Source: Populus alba | Lineage: Eukaryota > Streptophyta > Magnoliopsida > Malpighiales > Salicaceae | DNA length: 64,000 bases | Assembly (NCBI RefSeq): GCF_005239225.2 | Contig: NC_133296.1 | Span: forward strand, 10,912,001 to 10,976,000 | Direction: 5' to 3' | Shown here: positions 11,340 through 21,808 of the stretch, one piece after another | Layout of the letters: the number at the start of each line of letters is the position of its first letter | Numbering within the stretch: the stretch's first letter is position 1 | Notes under the pieces: generated by a model | Seen by the model: the letters and a program-made list of their open reading frames with translations, nothing else | Told to the model about the DNA's origin: nothing | The model's database searches: none | Program-made: the position numbers and the translations under genes

Positions 11340-12689
11340 TAATTACTTACTAGATGAATAATACATACTGTGGATTAAGTTAGATTTTTTAAATAAAATA
11401 AAAAATTTAATTTTTTTTAATATAAAAAAATTAAATTGTGTTATTGTTTATCTGATGTAACCCGGTTAACTTTACTGGTCTAAAAACAACTCATACACTC
11501 AATAAAAATAATATTTGACTAAACAAAATTTTAAAATAATATTTTTTTAATATTAAAATAAAAATTTATTAGATTAACCTGGATCAACTCGGGTTAATAT
11601 GTCAAACTCATGACCCATGTATATGAGACTATGATAACTCTATAAAAAATAAATTAAAATAAATTATGAAGTATTATTCCTATTTAACCCAATCTTAAAT
11701 AATGAAATTGAAAAAAAAATCAACTAAAAAATGACATAAAAAAAAAACCCAAGTTAACATGTTAAATTTGCGACTCGGGTCATAAGACTGGGATAACATT
11801 ATGAAAAGTAAATCAAAATAAATTACGATTTTGAATCCCTAACTAGCCTAATATTGAAGGATGAGATTAAAAAAGAAATCAATTATAAAAGGAACAAAAA
11901 AAAATAACATGAGTCAATCCACCAAACTCATGACCCGGGTTATCAGATCAAAATAACCTTATAGAAAAATAAAATAAAGAATGACCTGATTTAACCCGGA
12001 TTAACTTATTAAATCCATGACTTTGATCTTGAGATTAAGATAACTTCATAGAAAGAAAGTCAAAACAAATTATAAAGCTCGATTCTCAATTACACTTGTC
12101 GAACCTAATGTTGAACCATGTAATTTGTAAAAATCTTAATTAAACATAAAAAATAAGCCTAGTTAACTCGAGCTAACCGTTAAACGATATTCTTGAGTCT
12201 TGAAACTAAGATAATCTAATAAAAAACAATCTGAAATAAATCATGACACTAAATTCTCAGTCAAACACAATGTTAATTGATGAAATTGAGAAAAAAAAAG
12301 TCAATTAAAAAAAGAAAAATAAGTTAATTAGATCAACCCATCAAACCTGTGACCCGCGTCATGAGATGAGGACAACCCAATAAAAAAAATCCAATTATGA
12401 CAGACCTGTGACTCGGGTTATAAAACCGATATAAACTTCTATAAAGAAAATAAAAAACAATAACATGATCTAACTAGGGTTAAAATGTCGAAACTCGTGA
12501 CCTTGATTGTGAGACCAATATATTCTTCATAAAAAGAAAATCAAAACAAATTATGAAACTCAATTCTCAATCAACCCGATCTTAAATGATAAAATTAAAA
12601 AAAATCAATTAAAAAAACACAGAAACAACCATAATAAACTTAGGTTAACCCACCAAACTAAGTTAAACCATCAAACCTAAAATCTGTGT
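11340..12689. repeat. Array of degenerate GTTAACCC / CATGAGA repeat units
   Basis: At least seven imperfect repeats of a unit can be followed by eye. Each unit runs 'ggttaac...tcaaac...gtgac...gtcatgagac...gataac...aaataaattatgaa...attctcaat...cccaatattaaatgatgaaattgaaaaaa'. Spacing is irregular, near 100-180 bp. It is noncoding and the largest member of this family in the window. Confidence 0.65.
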
Positions 12690-13575
12690 CATAAGAAAAG
12701 TAATAACTAAATAGAAAAAAAAAATCTAATATTAAAGGATGAATTTAGATGTTGATTAAAAAAATATAAAAAAAACAAACAAAATAGTGATAATGAACAG
12801 TACTCCGTGAGAAGAGGTATAATAATATTATTTTTAGTTTATAGTTAATATAACGATAACCATCCTAAGAATGCTACCCTTATCTCATACACTAATTCTT
12901 AATTTCTGCATGTTCATCTTCAACATGAATCAAGTTCAAAAAAAAAAAAAAAGATAAAAAATATAAATGATAACTAAATCCATATCATAAGAAAATGATA
13001 ACTAAATAGAAAACAAATCTAACATTAAAAGGATGAATTTAAACGTTGATTAAAAAAATAAAAAAATAAAAACAAAACAAAATAGTAATAATGAATAATA
13101 CTCCGTGAGAAGAGGTACAATAAAACTCTTTTTTTTTTTAGTTTATAGTTAATATAACGATAACCATCCTAAGAACGCTACACTTATCTCATACACTAAT
13201 TCTTAATTTCTGCATGTTCATCTTCAACATGAATCAAGTTAAAAAAAAAATTAAAAGAAAAAAAAGAAGATAAATGATAATTAAATCTGTGTCATAAGAA
13301 AGTGATAATTAAATAAAAAAAATCTAATATTAAAGGATGAATTTCAACGTTGATTAAAAAAAAAAACAAAATAGTAATAATGAATAGTACTCTATGAGAA
13401 GAGGAACACTAAAACTCTTTTTTTTTTTTTAGTTTATAGTTGATATATAATGATAACCATCCTAAAAACGCTACACTTGTATCATACACCAATTCTTAAT
13501 TTCTGCATGTCCACCTTCAACATGAATCAAGTTCAAAATAAAAAAAAAAATTAAAAGAACAAAAAACATAAATGA
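12690..13575. repeat. Three tandem units of about 300 bp
   Basis: The marker 'gataaccatcctaa' recurs at about 12855, 13157 and 13452. In each unit it is followed by 'cttaatttctgcatgttcat', 'caacatgaatcaagtt', 'aggatgaattta' and 'gtactccgtgagaagagg' blocks. Only about one unit is left in the paralogous region at 16766-17150. The units lie about 1 kb upstream of the first LRR gene. Confidence 0.8.
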
Positions 13576-13688
13576 TAAACGAAAAGAAATGTAATTGATA
13601 ACATTGGTCGCCTATTATTATAGGATTGGGGAGTGGGTTGCTCATTTATAGTTGAGGTCCATCATTGATAACATGGTCGTTTGTTCAG

Positions 13689-13880
13689 GCATATTTATTT
13701 TTGCATTTCAAAATGGTTTTTGAAAATTTTTATCTATTTCAAATTAATATTTTTTTATATTTTCAAATCATTTTAATATGTTGATGTCAAAAATAATTTT
13801 TTTTTAAAAAATATTATTTTGATGCATTTCCGAGTAAAAACTACTTTGAAAAAAAACCACAACTACATTTCCAAACAACC
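13689..13880. mobile_element. Short AT-rich MITE-like element
   Basis: The element runs from 'tatttatttttgcatttcaaa' to 'ccacaactacatttccaaac' with an AT core ('aaattaatattttt', 'catttta.tatgttgatgtcaaaaataa'). Related copies lie at 17279-17490, 25897-26084 and, inverted, at 24170-24355. Fragments lie near 10140, 10920, 14240 and 16250. Confidence 0.55.
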
Positions 13881-14443
13881 TTCAATTGGTCTCCTATCAG
13901 CATTTTTTTTTTATTTTCTTTTGTAAGCCTTCAAAAAGGCAAAGTCTTTTCTTTCCTTAAAAAAAAAAAAAAAAAAAAAACTATTGCACTTATCATTTCA
14001 ACCATTTTTTTTAATAAAAAAAGTTATTCTGATGCTAAGAATAAATTTGTTTGCGTTTTTTTTTTTTTTATCTTTAGAAGAAAATAAAAACCTTGCCTCG
14101 TCAAATTGAAAAAACTAAAAATGATTAGAACTACAACTCATCAACATATTTGTCAATCTTTGCAATATATGAAAATAAAACAAAGCTCAAGCAGTTATTG
14201 TTGACTAATATTTATTGTTTACTAATATTTTTGGGATTGTGGTGATTTTTTTTAATAATTTTTTAATTTTTTTTAATTTTTTTATTATAAATTATTAAAA
14301 CAATCTAAAATTTATAAAAAATTTAAATTTAAATAAAAAATAATTCAAATTTTAATCTATTTTATTTGAAACAAAATACCAAACGGAACTAAAATAAAAG
14401 CACATGGGTGATGGTGGGACCCCATAAGAGTTGAAACTGAATC

Positions 14444-14495
14444 CTATATAAATCCCCTTCTTACCGATCCCAATTCTCACTCCCAACTACACGTG
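14444..14495 (+). promoter_or_regulatory. TATA box and CACGTG motif of the first LRR gene
   Basis: CTATATAAAT at 14444-14453 lies 87 bp before the start codon, as expected for a plant TATA box. A palindromic CACGTG (G-box core) sits at 14490-14495, probably just inside the 5' UTR. Both are conserved in the second copy. Confidence 0.6.
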
Positions 14496-14530
14496 TCTTC
14501 TTTCTTGCTTTCTCCTTTCTAGAAATCAAC

Positions 14531-15967
14531 ATGAAGCTCCTCTCTCTTCTCCTCTTCTCAATGCTGCTGCTTATCCTCCGTTCCTTCGAGCACACATCAG
14601 CTGCCTGCCACGTCGATGATCATGCGGGTCTTTTGGCATTCAAGTCGGGTATAACCCACGATCCATCAGGCATGCTCAGCTCGTGGAAACCGGGCACCGA
14701 TTGCTGCTCTTGGGAAGGCATTTCTTGCCTCGACAAGATCCGGGTCAACACCATATGGCTCTCCGGCAACCCGGACAAACCGAATGGATATTTAACGGGT
14801 TCAATCTCACCCTCTCTCGTCAAAGTTCAAAACCTTGACGGTATTTATTTTTTTGATCTTAACATTACGGGTCGATTCCCGGATGTTTTATTCCGGTTAC
14901 GAAACCTCAAATACATTTACATAGAAAACAACAAGCTCTCGGGTCCGTTACCTTCTGATATAGGCAGGATGACCCAACTTTACTCTCTCAGTTTATCAGG
15001 CAACCAATTCACTGGGTTAATACCGAGCTCAATCGCCGAGTTGACTCAGCTGACTCAGCTTAAACTTGGTAACAATCTACTCACTGGCCCAATTCCTCTT
15101 GGAATCAGCAAGCTAGCACAGCTGAGTTTCTTGAGTCTACAAAATAACAAACTCACGGGTACCATACCTGATTTTCTCTCATCACTCACAAACCTTAGGA
15201 TTCTTCGACTTTCACATAACAAATTCTCTGGTAAAATACCAAATTCAATAGCCTCCCTGGCTCCAAACCTTGCTTACCTTGAACTAGGCCACAATGCATT
15301 GACAGGAACAATCCCAAGTTTTCTTGGAAAGTTCAAGGCACTAGACACCCTTGATCTTTCTTGGAACAACTTCACAGAAACTGTCCCAAAAAGTTTTGGA
15401 AACTTGACAAAAATTTTCAATCTTGATCTCTCTCACAACTCTCTTGTAGACCCATTTCCTGTAATGAATGTTAAAGGCATCGAGTCACTTGATTTGTCCT
15501 ACAATAAGTTCCACCTTGAGAAAATACCGAACTGGGTCACTTCGTCTCCTATCATTTACTCTCTCAAGCTTGCCAAATGCGGGATCAAGATGAGCTTGAA
15601 TGATTGGAAGCCAAAGGAGACGTATTTCTATGACTACATCGATCTTTCCTACAATGAAATATCAGGCAGTCCAGTTTGGTTGATGAATAAGACAGATTAT
15701 TTGGTTGGTTTTTGGGCTTCGGGGAATAAGTTGAAATTTGATCTGGGGAGTTTAAAGGTTGTTGGGACATTGAAGAACCTGGAGTTGTCAAGAAATCTGG
15801 TTTATGGTAAGGTGCCCAAGTCAGTTTCAGGGCTGGAAAGTTTGAAATTGAGTTACAATCATCTCTGTGGACAGCTTCCATCAACAAAATTCCCCGCCAG
15901 TGCATTTGTCGGCAATGACTGTCTGTGTGGTGCTCCACTACCTCCTTGCAAAGTGAAGGGGGAGTAA
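14531..15967 (+). CDS. Secreted leucine-rich repeat protein, tandem copy A
   Basis: This is an intronless 478-residue protein. Residues 1-24 are a clear signal peptide (MKLLSLLLFS MLLLIL core). An LRR N-terminal cap follows with a CC pair (58-59) and C66, then about 12-13 plant extracellular LRRs of the LxxLxLxxNxLxGxIP type. A C-terminal Cys cap has Cys 464, 466 and 473. There is no transmembrane segment or kinase, so the product should be secreted to the apoplast. The architecture and length match the Arabidopsis At1g33590/At1g33600-type LRR proteins (related to DRT100 and polygalacturonase inhibitors). Molecular function is not established, and ligand binding or cell-wall/defence roles are inferred. 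Several N-glycosylation sequons are visible (NIT, NFT, NLT, NKT). It is the sister of the gene at 18963. Confidence 0.92.
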   Translation: MKLLSLLLFSMLLLILRSFEHTSAACHVDDHAGLLAFKSGITHDPSGMLSSWKPGTDCCSWEGISCLDKIRVNTIWLSGNPDKPNGYLTGSISPSLVKVQNLDGIYFFDLNITGRFPDVLFRLRNLKYIYIENNKLSGPLPSDIGRMTQLYSLSLSGNQFTGLIPSSIAELTQLTQLKLGNNLLTGPIPLGISKLAQLSFLSLQNNKLTGTIPDFLSSLTNLRILRLSHNKFSGKIPNSIASLAPNLAYLELGHNALTGTIPSFLGKFKALDTLDLSWNNFTETVPKSFGNLTKIFNLDLSHNSLVDPFPVMNVKGIESLDLSYNKFHLEKIPNWVTSSPIIYSLKLAKCGIKMSLNDWKPKETYFYDYIDLSYNEISGSPVWLMNKTDYLVGFWASGNKLKFDLGSLKVVGTLKNLELSRNLVYGKVPKSVSGLESLKLSYNHLCGQLPSTKFPASAFVGNDCLCGAPLPPCKVKGE

Positions 15968-16185
15968 AATAACAAATCGGGGTCCATGCGAGTTGGATCA
16001 ACAAGAAAGTGTTCGCACTCAAGACTAGGAATCTTTTGCTGATAATAGAATAACGCTCAACTAGGAGCTGTCTTGTGCCCTTCTATTTCTTTTTTTTGTT
16101 AGCGTCTTGTGTTGTTATGTGCTCTCTTCCTGTGGAATTCAGAATAATTTATTACAGCATTTAAAATCTATTACTGCGAACGATT
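15968..16185 (+). other. 3' UTR and downstream duplicate boundary of LRR copy A
   Basis: Sequence after the stop is nearly identical to 20400-20613 and ends at 'tctattactgcgaac', after which the two copies diverge. This marks the right edge of the segmental duplication. Confidence 0.75.
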
Positions 16186-16765
16186 TGGGCGTTAAGACCC
16201 GATTTAAAAAAAAAAAAAAAATTTGTTGGGATAGCAAATCAATAATTTATATGGTATTTTGGTATGCTAATATTAAAATTAAAAAAAATATTATTTTAAT
16301 ATATTTTAAAAACAATATTTACTGTATTCGCAAACATACTAAGTTAAAGAAAATATATCACAAATGATGAGGAGATAAAGCTCCCAGACTTATAACACTA
16401 TCATTCAGGATCTACGGATTAGCAATACACAAAATCATTAAAAACTGGTATTATTAAGTGCACATACATTTCACAAATTAATAAACTTGGAATAATTAGC
16501 AATGTGTGCATTTGGTTAAATGGAACTCACCTCCAAATAATGGAATATGCCGATCTGAAGTTCAAGTCGTGCCTCTCAACTTATTTAAATAAATAAAAAA
16601 AGGGTTGAAATTCATGATTCAGAATTGTTTTATAATGACTATAAGAAAATAGAAGAATATAGAGGCTTTAAGACCAGGGGTATGCAGCTAGACAGCTGAT
16701 GTAACTGGGACAATTCCCTGCCCCACATGATCTTTCACCGAAGGCTATAAGACAGAAACCAGACT
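16186..16765. other. Unique spacer between the duplicated blocks
   Basis: This segment has no counterpart downstream of the second copy. It contains a MITE-like AT fragment (16230-16325) and otherwise nothing recognised. Confidence 0.5.
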
Positions 16766-17150
16766 AATTCTTAATTTCTGCATGTTAATCTCCAACATGA
16801 ATCAAGTTCAAAATAAAAAAAATTAAAAGAAAAAAAAAAAAGATAAATGATAATTAAATCTGTATCATAAAAAAAAATAATAACTATATAAAAAAAATCT
16901 AATATTCAAGAATAAATTTAAACGTTGATTAAAAAAAATAAAAAATAATAAACAAAATAGTGATAATGAATAGTACTCCGTGAGAAGAGGAACACTAAAA
17001 CTCTTTTTTTTGTTTTTTTAGTTTATAGTTAATATAATTATAACCATCCTAAGAACGCTACACTTATCTCATACACCAATTCTTAATTTTTGCATGTCCA
17101 CCTTCAACATGAATCAAGTTCAAAAAAAAAAAAAAAACTAAAAGAAAAAA
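16766..17150. repeat. Single ~300-bp unit, left edge of duplicated block B
   Basis: It carries the same blocks as the tandem units at 12690-13575 ('cttaatttctgcatgtt', 'gtactccgtgagaagagg', 'ataaccatcctaagaacgc'), but with little more than one unit present. Confidence 0.75.
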
Positions 17151-17278
17151 AAAACATAAATGATAAATAGAAAGAAACATAATTGATAACGTTGGTCGCC
17201 TATTGTTATGGGATTGGGGAGTGGGTTGCTCATTTGTAGTTGAGGTCCATCATTGATAACATTGGTCGCCTCTTCAGG

Positions 17279-17490
17279 CATATTTGTTTTTGCATTTCAA
17301 AAAGGTTTTTGAAAAAATTGAATTTTATTATATTTTTTCTCTATTTTAAATTAATATTTTTTTGGTATTTTCAAATCATTCTAATGTGTTGATGTCAAAA
17401 ATAATTTTTTTAAAATAAAAAAAATATTATTTTGATGCATTTCTGAGTAAAAACTACTTTGAAAAGAAACCATAACCACATTCCTAAACA
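17279..17490. mobile_element. Short AT-rich MITE-like element, paralog of 13689-13880
   Basis: It sits at the position in block B that corresponds to the element at 13689-13880, so it was present before the duplication. Sequence blocks are the same with small indels. Confidence 0.55.
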
Positions 17491-17714
17491 GCCTTCAATT
17501 GGTCTCTTATCAACATTTTTTTTTATTTTTTTTTGTAAGCCTCAAAAAAGGCAAAGTCTTTTCTTTCCTTAAAAAAAAAACAAAGAAAAAATTATTGCAC
17601 TTATCATTTCAACCATTTTTTAATAAAAAAGCTATTCTGATGCTAAGAATAAATTTGTTTGTTTTTTTTATCTTTAGAAGAAATAAAAACCTTGCCTCGT
17701 CAAATTAAAAAAAC

Positions 17715-18550
17715 GGCTCCGTTTGGTTGCAGGAAAGTGAATTCCTAGAAAGTGAATTCCGGAAAAGTATTTTCCGATGTTTGGTAGTGTTATGAAAAAC
17801 ACTTTCCAGTGTTTGGTTGTATTATGGAAAATGAACTGAAAAAATAATTTATTAATAAATTAATTTTTTTTTTCAAATTTATCTAATATATAAAAAATAT
17901 TTAATCACTTACAATTAAAAAAATGAAATCTAAAATGTACAATGATGATTTTTTTATTATATCCTACATACATAACTTATTTTATAAAATATAACTATAT
18001 ATATCATATCATATTATAGAGAAATAAGCTTCTGAAATATTTTTTACTATTCCATGAAACCATTTATAATTTCCATTACGTACGAAATACATCCGACAAA
18101 AAACTATAGTTTTAATAATATTTTTAGCATGTAATAAAATTGGATAAAAATATTAAGGTATAAAATTCACTCTAAACTAGTTTTTTTTTTAAATGTTAAA
18201 AAAAAAAAAAAAAAAGTTCCCGCAAGCAAGTGAACAGTGCAAAAGAACTGTACTGTTCACTATTTTGAGCGAATAGTGTACGCAATATACTGTTCATGCT
18301 AATTGCACTGTTCATTGAACAGTGTAATTAACATGAACAATTAAAAAAGTATGAGAGCGCAGGATTGGACCCACATCAGGAAAGTGTTTTCCAAAAATAA
18401 GAAGCGAAAAACACTTTCCTGATATTAATGTTACATTTTTCTTTGACTGGAATTTAATTTTCTTTGACTCACTTTCCATGTATTTACCAAACATAAAAAA
18501 ATAAAGAAAATAGTTTTCAAAAAAATAAATTTCTGAAAACAAACGGACAC
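17715..18550. mobile_element. Harbinger-type MITE A (836 bp)
   Basis: The termini are imperfect inverted repeats, GGCTCCGTTTGGTTGCAGG on the left and the complement of GTGTCCGTTTGTTTTCAG on the right. The subterminal sequence ('atttatctaatatataaaa', 'taatcacttacaat', 'atcatattatagagaaataa') matches the left end of the 5.1-kb element at 35359. The right end also matches. No ORF is present. The homologous site in copy A (near 14113-14120) lacks the element, so it most likely inserted after the duplication. The flanking 3-bp duplication is not clean. Confidence 0.8.
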
Positions 18551-18867
18551 TTAAAAATGATTATAACTACAACCAATCAACATATTTGTCAATCTTTGCA
18601 ATATATGAAAATAAAACAAAGCTCAAGCAGTTATTGTTGACTAATATTTTTGGGATTGTGGTGATTTTTGTTTTTTAATAATTTTTAATTTTTTTTAAAT
18701 TTATTTTATTATAAACTATTAAAACAATCTAAACTTATAAAAAAAATTTAAATTTAAATAAAAAATAATTCAAATTTTAATCTATTTTATTTGAAACAAA
18801 ATACCAAACGGAACTAAAATAAAAACACATGGGTGATGGTGGGACCCATAAGAGTTGAAACTGAATC

Positions 18868-18927
18868 CTATATAAATCATTAAATCCCCTTCTTACCGAT
18901 CCCAATTCTCACTCCCAACTACACGTG
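18868..18927 (+). promoter_or_regulatory. TATA box and CACGTG motif of the second LRR gene
   Basis: CTATATAAAT at 18868-18877 lies 95 bp before the start codon and CACGTG is at 18922-18927. Compared with copy A, an extra 8 bp (cattaaat) lies just after the TATA box. Confidence 0.6.
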
Positions 18928-18962
18928 TCATCTTTCTTGCTTTCTCCTTTCTAGAAATCAAC

Positions 18963-20399
18963 ATGAAGCTCCTCTCTCTTCTCCTCTTCTCAATGCTGCT
19001 GCTTATCCTCCGTTCCTTCGAGCACACATCAGCTGCCTGCCACGTCGATGATCATGCGGGTCTTTTGGCATTCAAGTCGGGTATAACCCACGATCCATCA
19101 GGCATGCTCAGCTCGTGGAAACCGGGCACCGATTGCTGCTCTTGGGGAGGCATTTCTTGCCTCGACAAGATCCGGGTCAACACCATAAGGCTCTCCGGCA
19201 ACCCGGACAAACCGAATGGATATTTAACGGGTTCAATCTCACCCTCTCTCGTCAAAGTTCAAAACCTTGACGGTATTTATTTTTTTGATCTTAACATTAC
19301 GGGTCGATTCCCGGATGTTTTATTCCGGTTACCAAACCTCAAATTCATTTACATAGAAAACAACAAGCTCTCGGGTCCGTTACCTTCTGATATAGGCAAG
19401 ATGACCCAACTTTACGATCTCAGTTTATCAGGCAACCAATTCACTGGGTTAATACCGAGCTCAATCGCCGAGTTGACTCAGCTGGGTCAGCTTAAACTTG
19501 GCAACAATCTACTCACTGGCCCAATTCCTCTTGGAATCAGCAAGCTAGCACAGCTGAGTTTCTTGAGTCTAAAAAATAACAAACTCTCGGGAACCATACC
19601 TGATTTTTTCTCATCACTCACAAACCTTAGGATTCTTGAACTTTCACATAACAAATTCTCTGGTAAAATACCAAATTCAATAGCCTCCCTGGCTCCAAAC
19701 CTTGCTTACCTTGAACTAGGCCACAATGCGTTGACAGGAACAATCCCAAGTTTTCTTGGAAAGTTCAAGGCACTAGACACCCTTGATCTTTCTTGGAACA
19801 ACTTCACAGAAACTGTCCCAAAAAGTTTTGGAAACTTGACAAAAATTTTCAATCTTGATCTCTCTCACAACTCTCTTGGAGACCCATTTCCTGTAATGAA
19901 TGTTAAAGGCATCGAGTCACTTGATCTGTCCTACAATAAGTTCCACCTTGAGAAAATACTGAACTGGGTCACTTCGTCTCCTATCATTTACTCTCTCAAG
20001 CTTGCCAAATGCGGGATCAAGATGAACTTGAATGATTGGAAGCCAAAGGAGACGTATTTCTATGACTACATCGATCTTTCCTACAATGAAATATCAGGCA
20101 GTCCAGTTTGGTTGATGAATAAGACAGATTATTTGGTTGGTTTTTGGGCTTCGGGGAATAAGTTGAAATTTGATCTGGGGAGTTTAAAGGTTGCTGGGAC
20201 ATTGAAGAACCTGGAGTTGTCAAGAAATCTGGCTTATGGTAAGGTGCCCAAGTCAGTTTCTGGGCTGGAAAGTTTGAATTTGAGTTACAATCATCTCTGT
20301 GGACAGCTTCCATCAACAAAATTCCCCGCCAGTGCATTTGTCGGCAATGACTGTCTGTGTGGTGCTCCACTACCTCCTTGCAAAGTGAAGGGGGAGTAA
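18963..20399 (+). CDS. Secreted leucine-rich repeat protein, tandem copy B
   Basis: This 478-residue protein has the same layout as copy A: signal peptide, N-cap cysteines, extracellular LRRs, C-cap and no membrane anchor. By eye it differs from copy A at 25 bases, of which 20 are amino-acid changing (17 residues). Changes include E62G, W76R, a T-to-G and an S-to-D in LRR strands, R-to-E in 'ILxLSHN', K-to-N in 'SLxLSYN', P-to-L in 'EKIxNW' and a Q-to-K in 'LSLxNN'. Many lie at variable x positions of LxxLxLxxN, the concave surface used for ligand contact in LRR proteins. The frame is intact. The upstream region differs from copy A by MITE A, fewer 300-bp units and an 8-bp leader insertion, so expression could differ. 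Confidence 0.92.
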   Translation: MKLLSLLLFSMLLLILRSFEHTSAACHVDDHAGLLAFKSGITHDPSGMLSSWKPGTDCCSWGGISCLDKIRVNTIRLSGNPDKPNGYLTGSISPSLVKVQNLDGIYFFDLNITGRFPDVLFRLPNLKFIYIENNKLSGPLPSDIGKMTQLYDLSLSGNQFTGLIPSSIAELTQLGQLKLGNNLLTGPIPLGISKLAQLSFLSLKNNKLSGTIPDFFSSLTNLRILELSHNKFSGKIPNSIASLAPNLAYLELGHNALTGTIPSFLGKFKALDTLDLSWNNFTETVPKSFGNLTKIFNLDLSHNSLGDPFPVMNVKGIESLDLSYNKFHLEKILNWVTSSPIIYSLKLAKCGIKMNLNDWKPKETYFYDYIDLSYNEISGSPVWLMNKTDYLVGFWASGNKLKFDLGSLKVAGTLKNLELSRNLAYGKVPKSVSGLESLNLSYNHLCGQLPSTKFPASAFVGNDCLCGAPLPPCKVKGE

Positions 20400-20613
20400 A
20401 ATAACAAATCGGGGTCCATGCGAGTTGGATCAATAAGAAAGTGTTCGCACTCAAGACTAGGAATCTTTTGCTGATAATAGAATAACGCTCAACTAGGAGC
20501 TGTCTTGTGCCCTTCTATTTCTTTTTTTTTTTAGCGTCTTGTGCTGTTATGTGCTCTCTCCCTGTGGAATTCAGAATAATTTATCACAGCATTTAAAATC
20601 TATTACTGCGAAC
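20400..20613 (+). other. 3' UTR and downstream duplicate boundary of LRR copy B
   Basis: This is near-identical to 15968-16185. The match stops at 'tctattactgcgaac', which gives the right breakpoint of the duplicated block. Confidence 0.7.
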
Positions 20614-21808
20614 CCCCGATTTTCACAAAAAAAATAAAAATAAATAAATAAAAAATACTGCAACACACGAATGAACTGAAACAAGTCCAACTTTGAGAGA
20701 AAATACTACACAACAAGCATGCATGGCCAAGAAAAAGAAGGACCCAAATGTCTCTGTCAGTCCAGGAACAGGAAGAGCCCTATGATGCCAAAAAGAAATG
20801 ATGCCAGAAAAGAAAAGAAAAAGTTTCGCACTGTTCCAACAATCTGTTACCTGTTACTTGCAGTACTAAAAGAAATCATATTGCCCTATAAACTTACCAA
20901 TAACAACAATGATGAGATCCTTGACATGTTTTACAAAAGAGCTGAATTCTAATGACAAAATGAGTCAGGTGTAGCAAATGTGCAGCTATATCATAATTCT
21001 CAAATCTTTTTTGGTTCTGTTTTGTTAATTTTTCAAGTTTGATTCTATTAAGTTAACCTACGACAATTTCTTTATATTTCACCCTGAGATTTTTAAATAT
21101 ATAAATAATTTATTAAATTATAAATATTTTTTTTAATTTTATCCATTATGATTTTTTTATCTATAAAATTTGGTTTTTATTCCTTTAATTAATATTTATT
21201 TTATTTAAGAATATTTTTTTAATCTTTGTAATTGCATTCTTGGGTTTTTATTCTTTTTATCTATAAAATTTGGTTTTTGTTATTAAATTTTATCATTATT
21301 ATTTTTGTTGTTTTTGCTATTTTTTTTTTTTAGTGATATCATCCTTTAAAATTATATTTGTTGAGAATTAGGCTTCTTTATTAAATCTAGATCAAAGATT
21401 TCATGGGTTGTAAATTTTAAAAATTCAACTAGGTTTAAAAGGTTCGTCGGTTTTGCATAATTGTTTTTTTAAAATGATATTTTTTTATTTTATATCCTTT
21501 TTTTGTTTTTGTTTTGTTAATTTTTTAGTTTTATTTTATTGGGTTAGCCTTTTTATAATATATTTTTCAATTTCACCCTGACCATTTTTTAACTTACAAA
21601 TAATTTGTAAAATTACAAATGTTTTTCAATATAGTAACACTTTTGATTTTGTTATTAGTTGCTTTTTAACATCTGGAATTCGCAATTCCACATATTCAAA
21701 ATTCAAAAATGGAAAGAAAAAAATAGAAACACTCATGTTTCATACAGGCTTTACATGAAATCTTTTTAGCTTTTCGCTGGATTTGCTCAGGCCCCTAAAT
21801 TTGACGAT
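20614..21808. repeat. AT-rich DNA with ~115-bp direct repeats
   Basis: Two related segments, about 21005-21120 and 21510-21625, share 'gttttgttaattttt', 'aagtta/gggttagcct', 'tttcaccctga' and 'aaattacaaat' blocks in direct orientation. A similar decayed sequence lies at 2810-3430. The 77-codon frame at 20719 has no recognisable features. Confidence 0.4.

Noticed and set aside
14620..14823. Antisense open frames over both LRR genes (14620-14823, 15585-16022, 19052-19255, 20017-20454)
   Set aside because: They mirror the codon pattern of the LRR genes, occur identically in both copies and have no domain.
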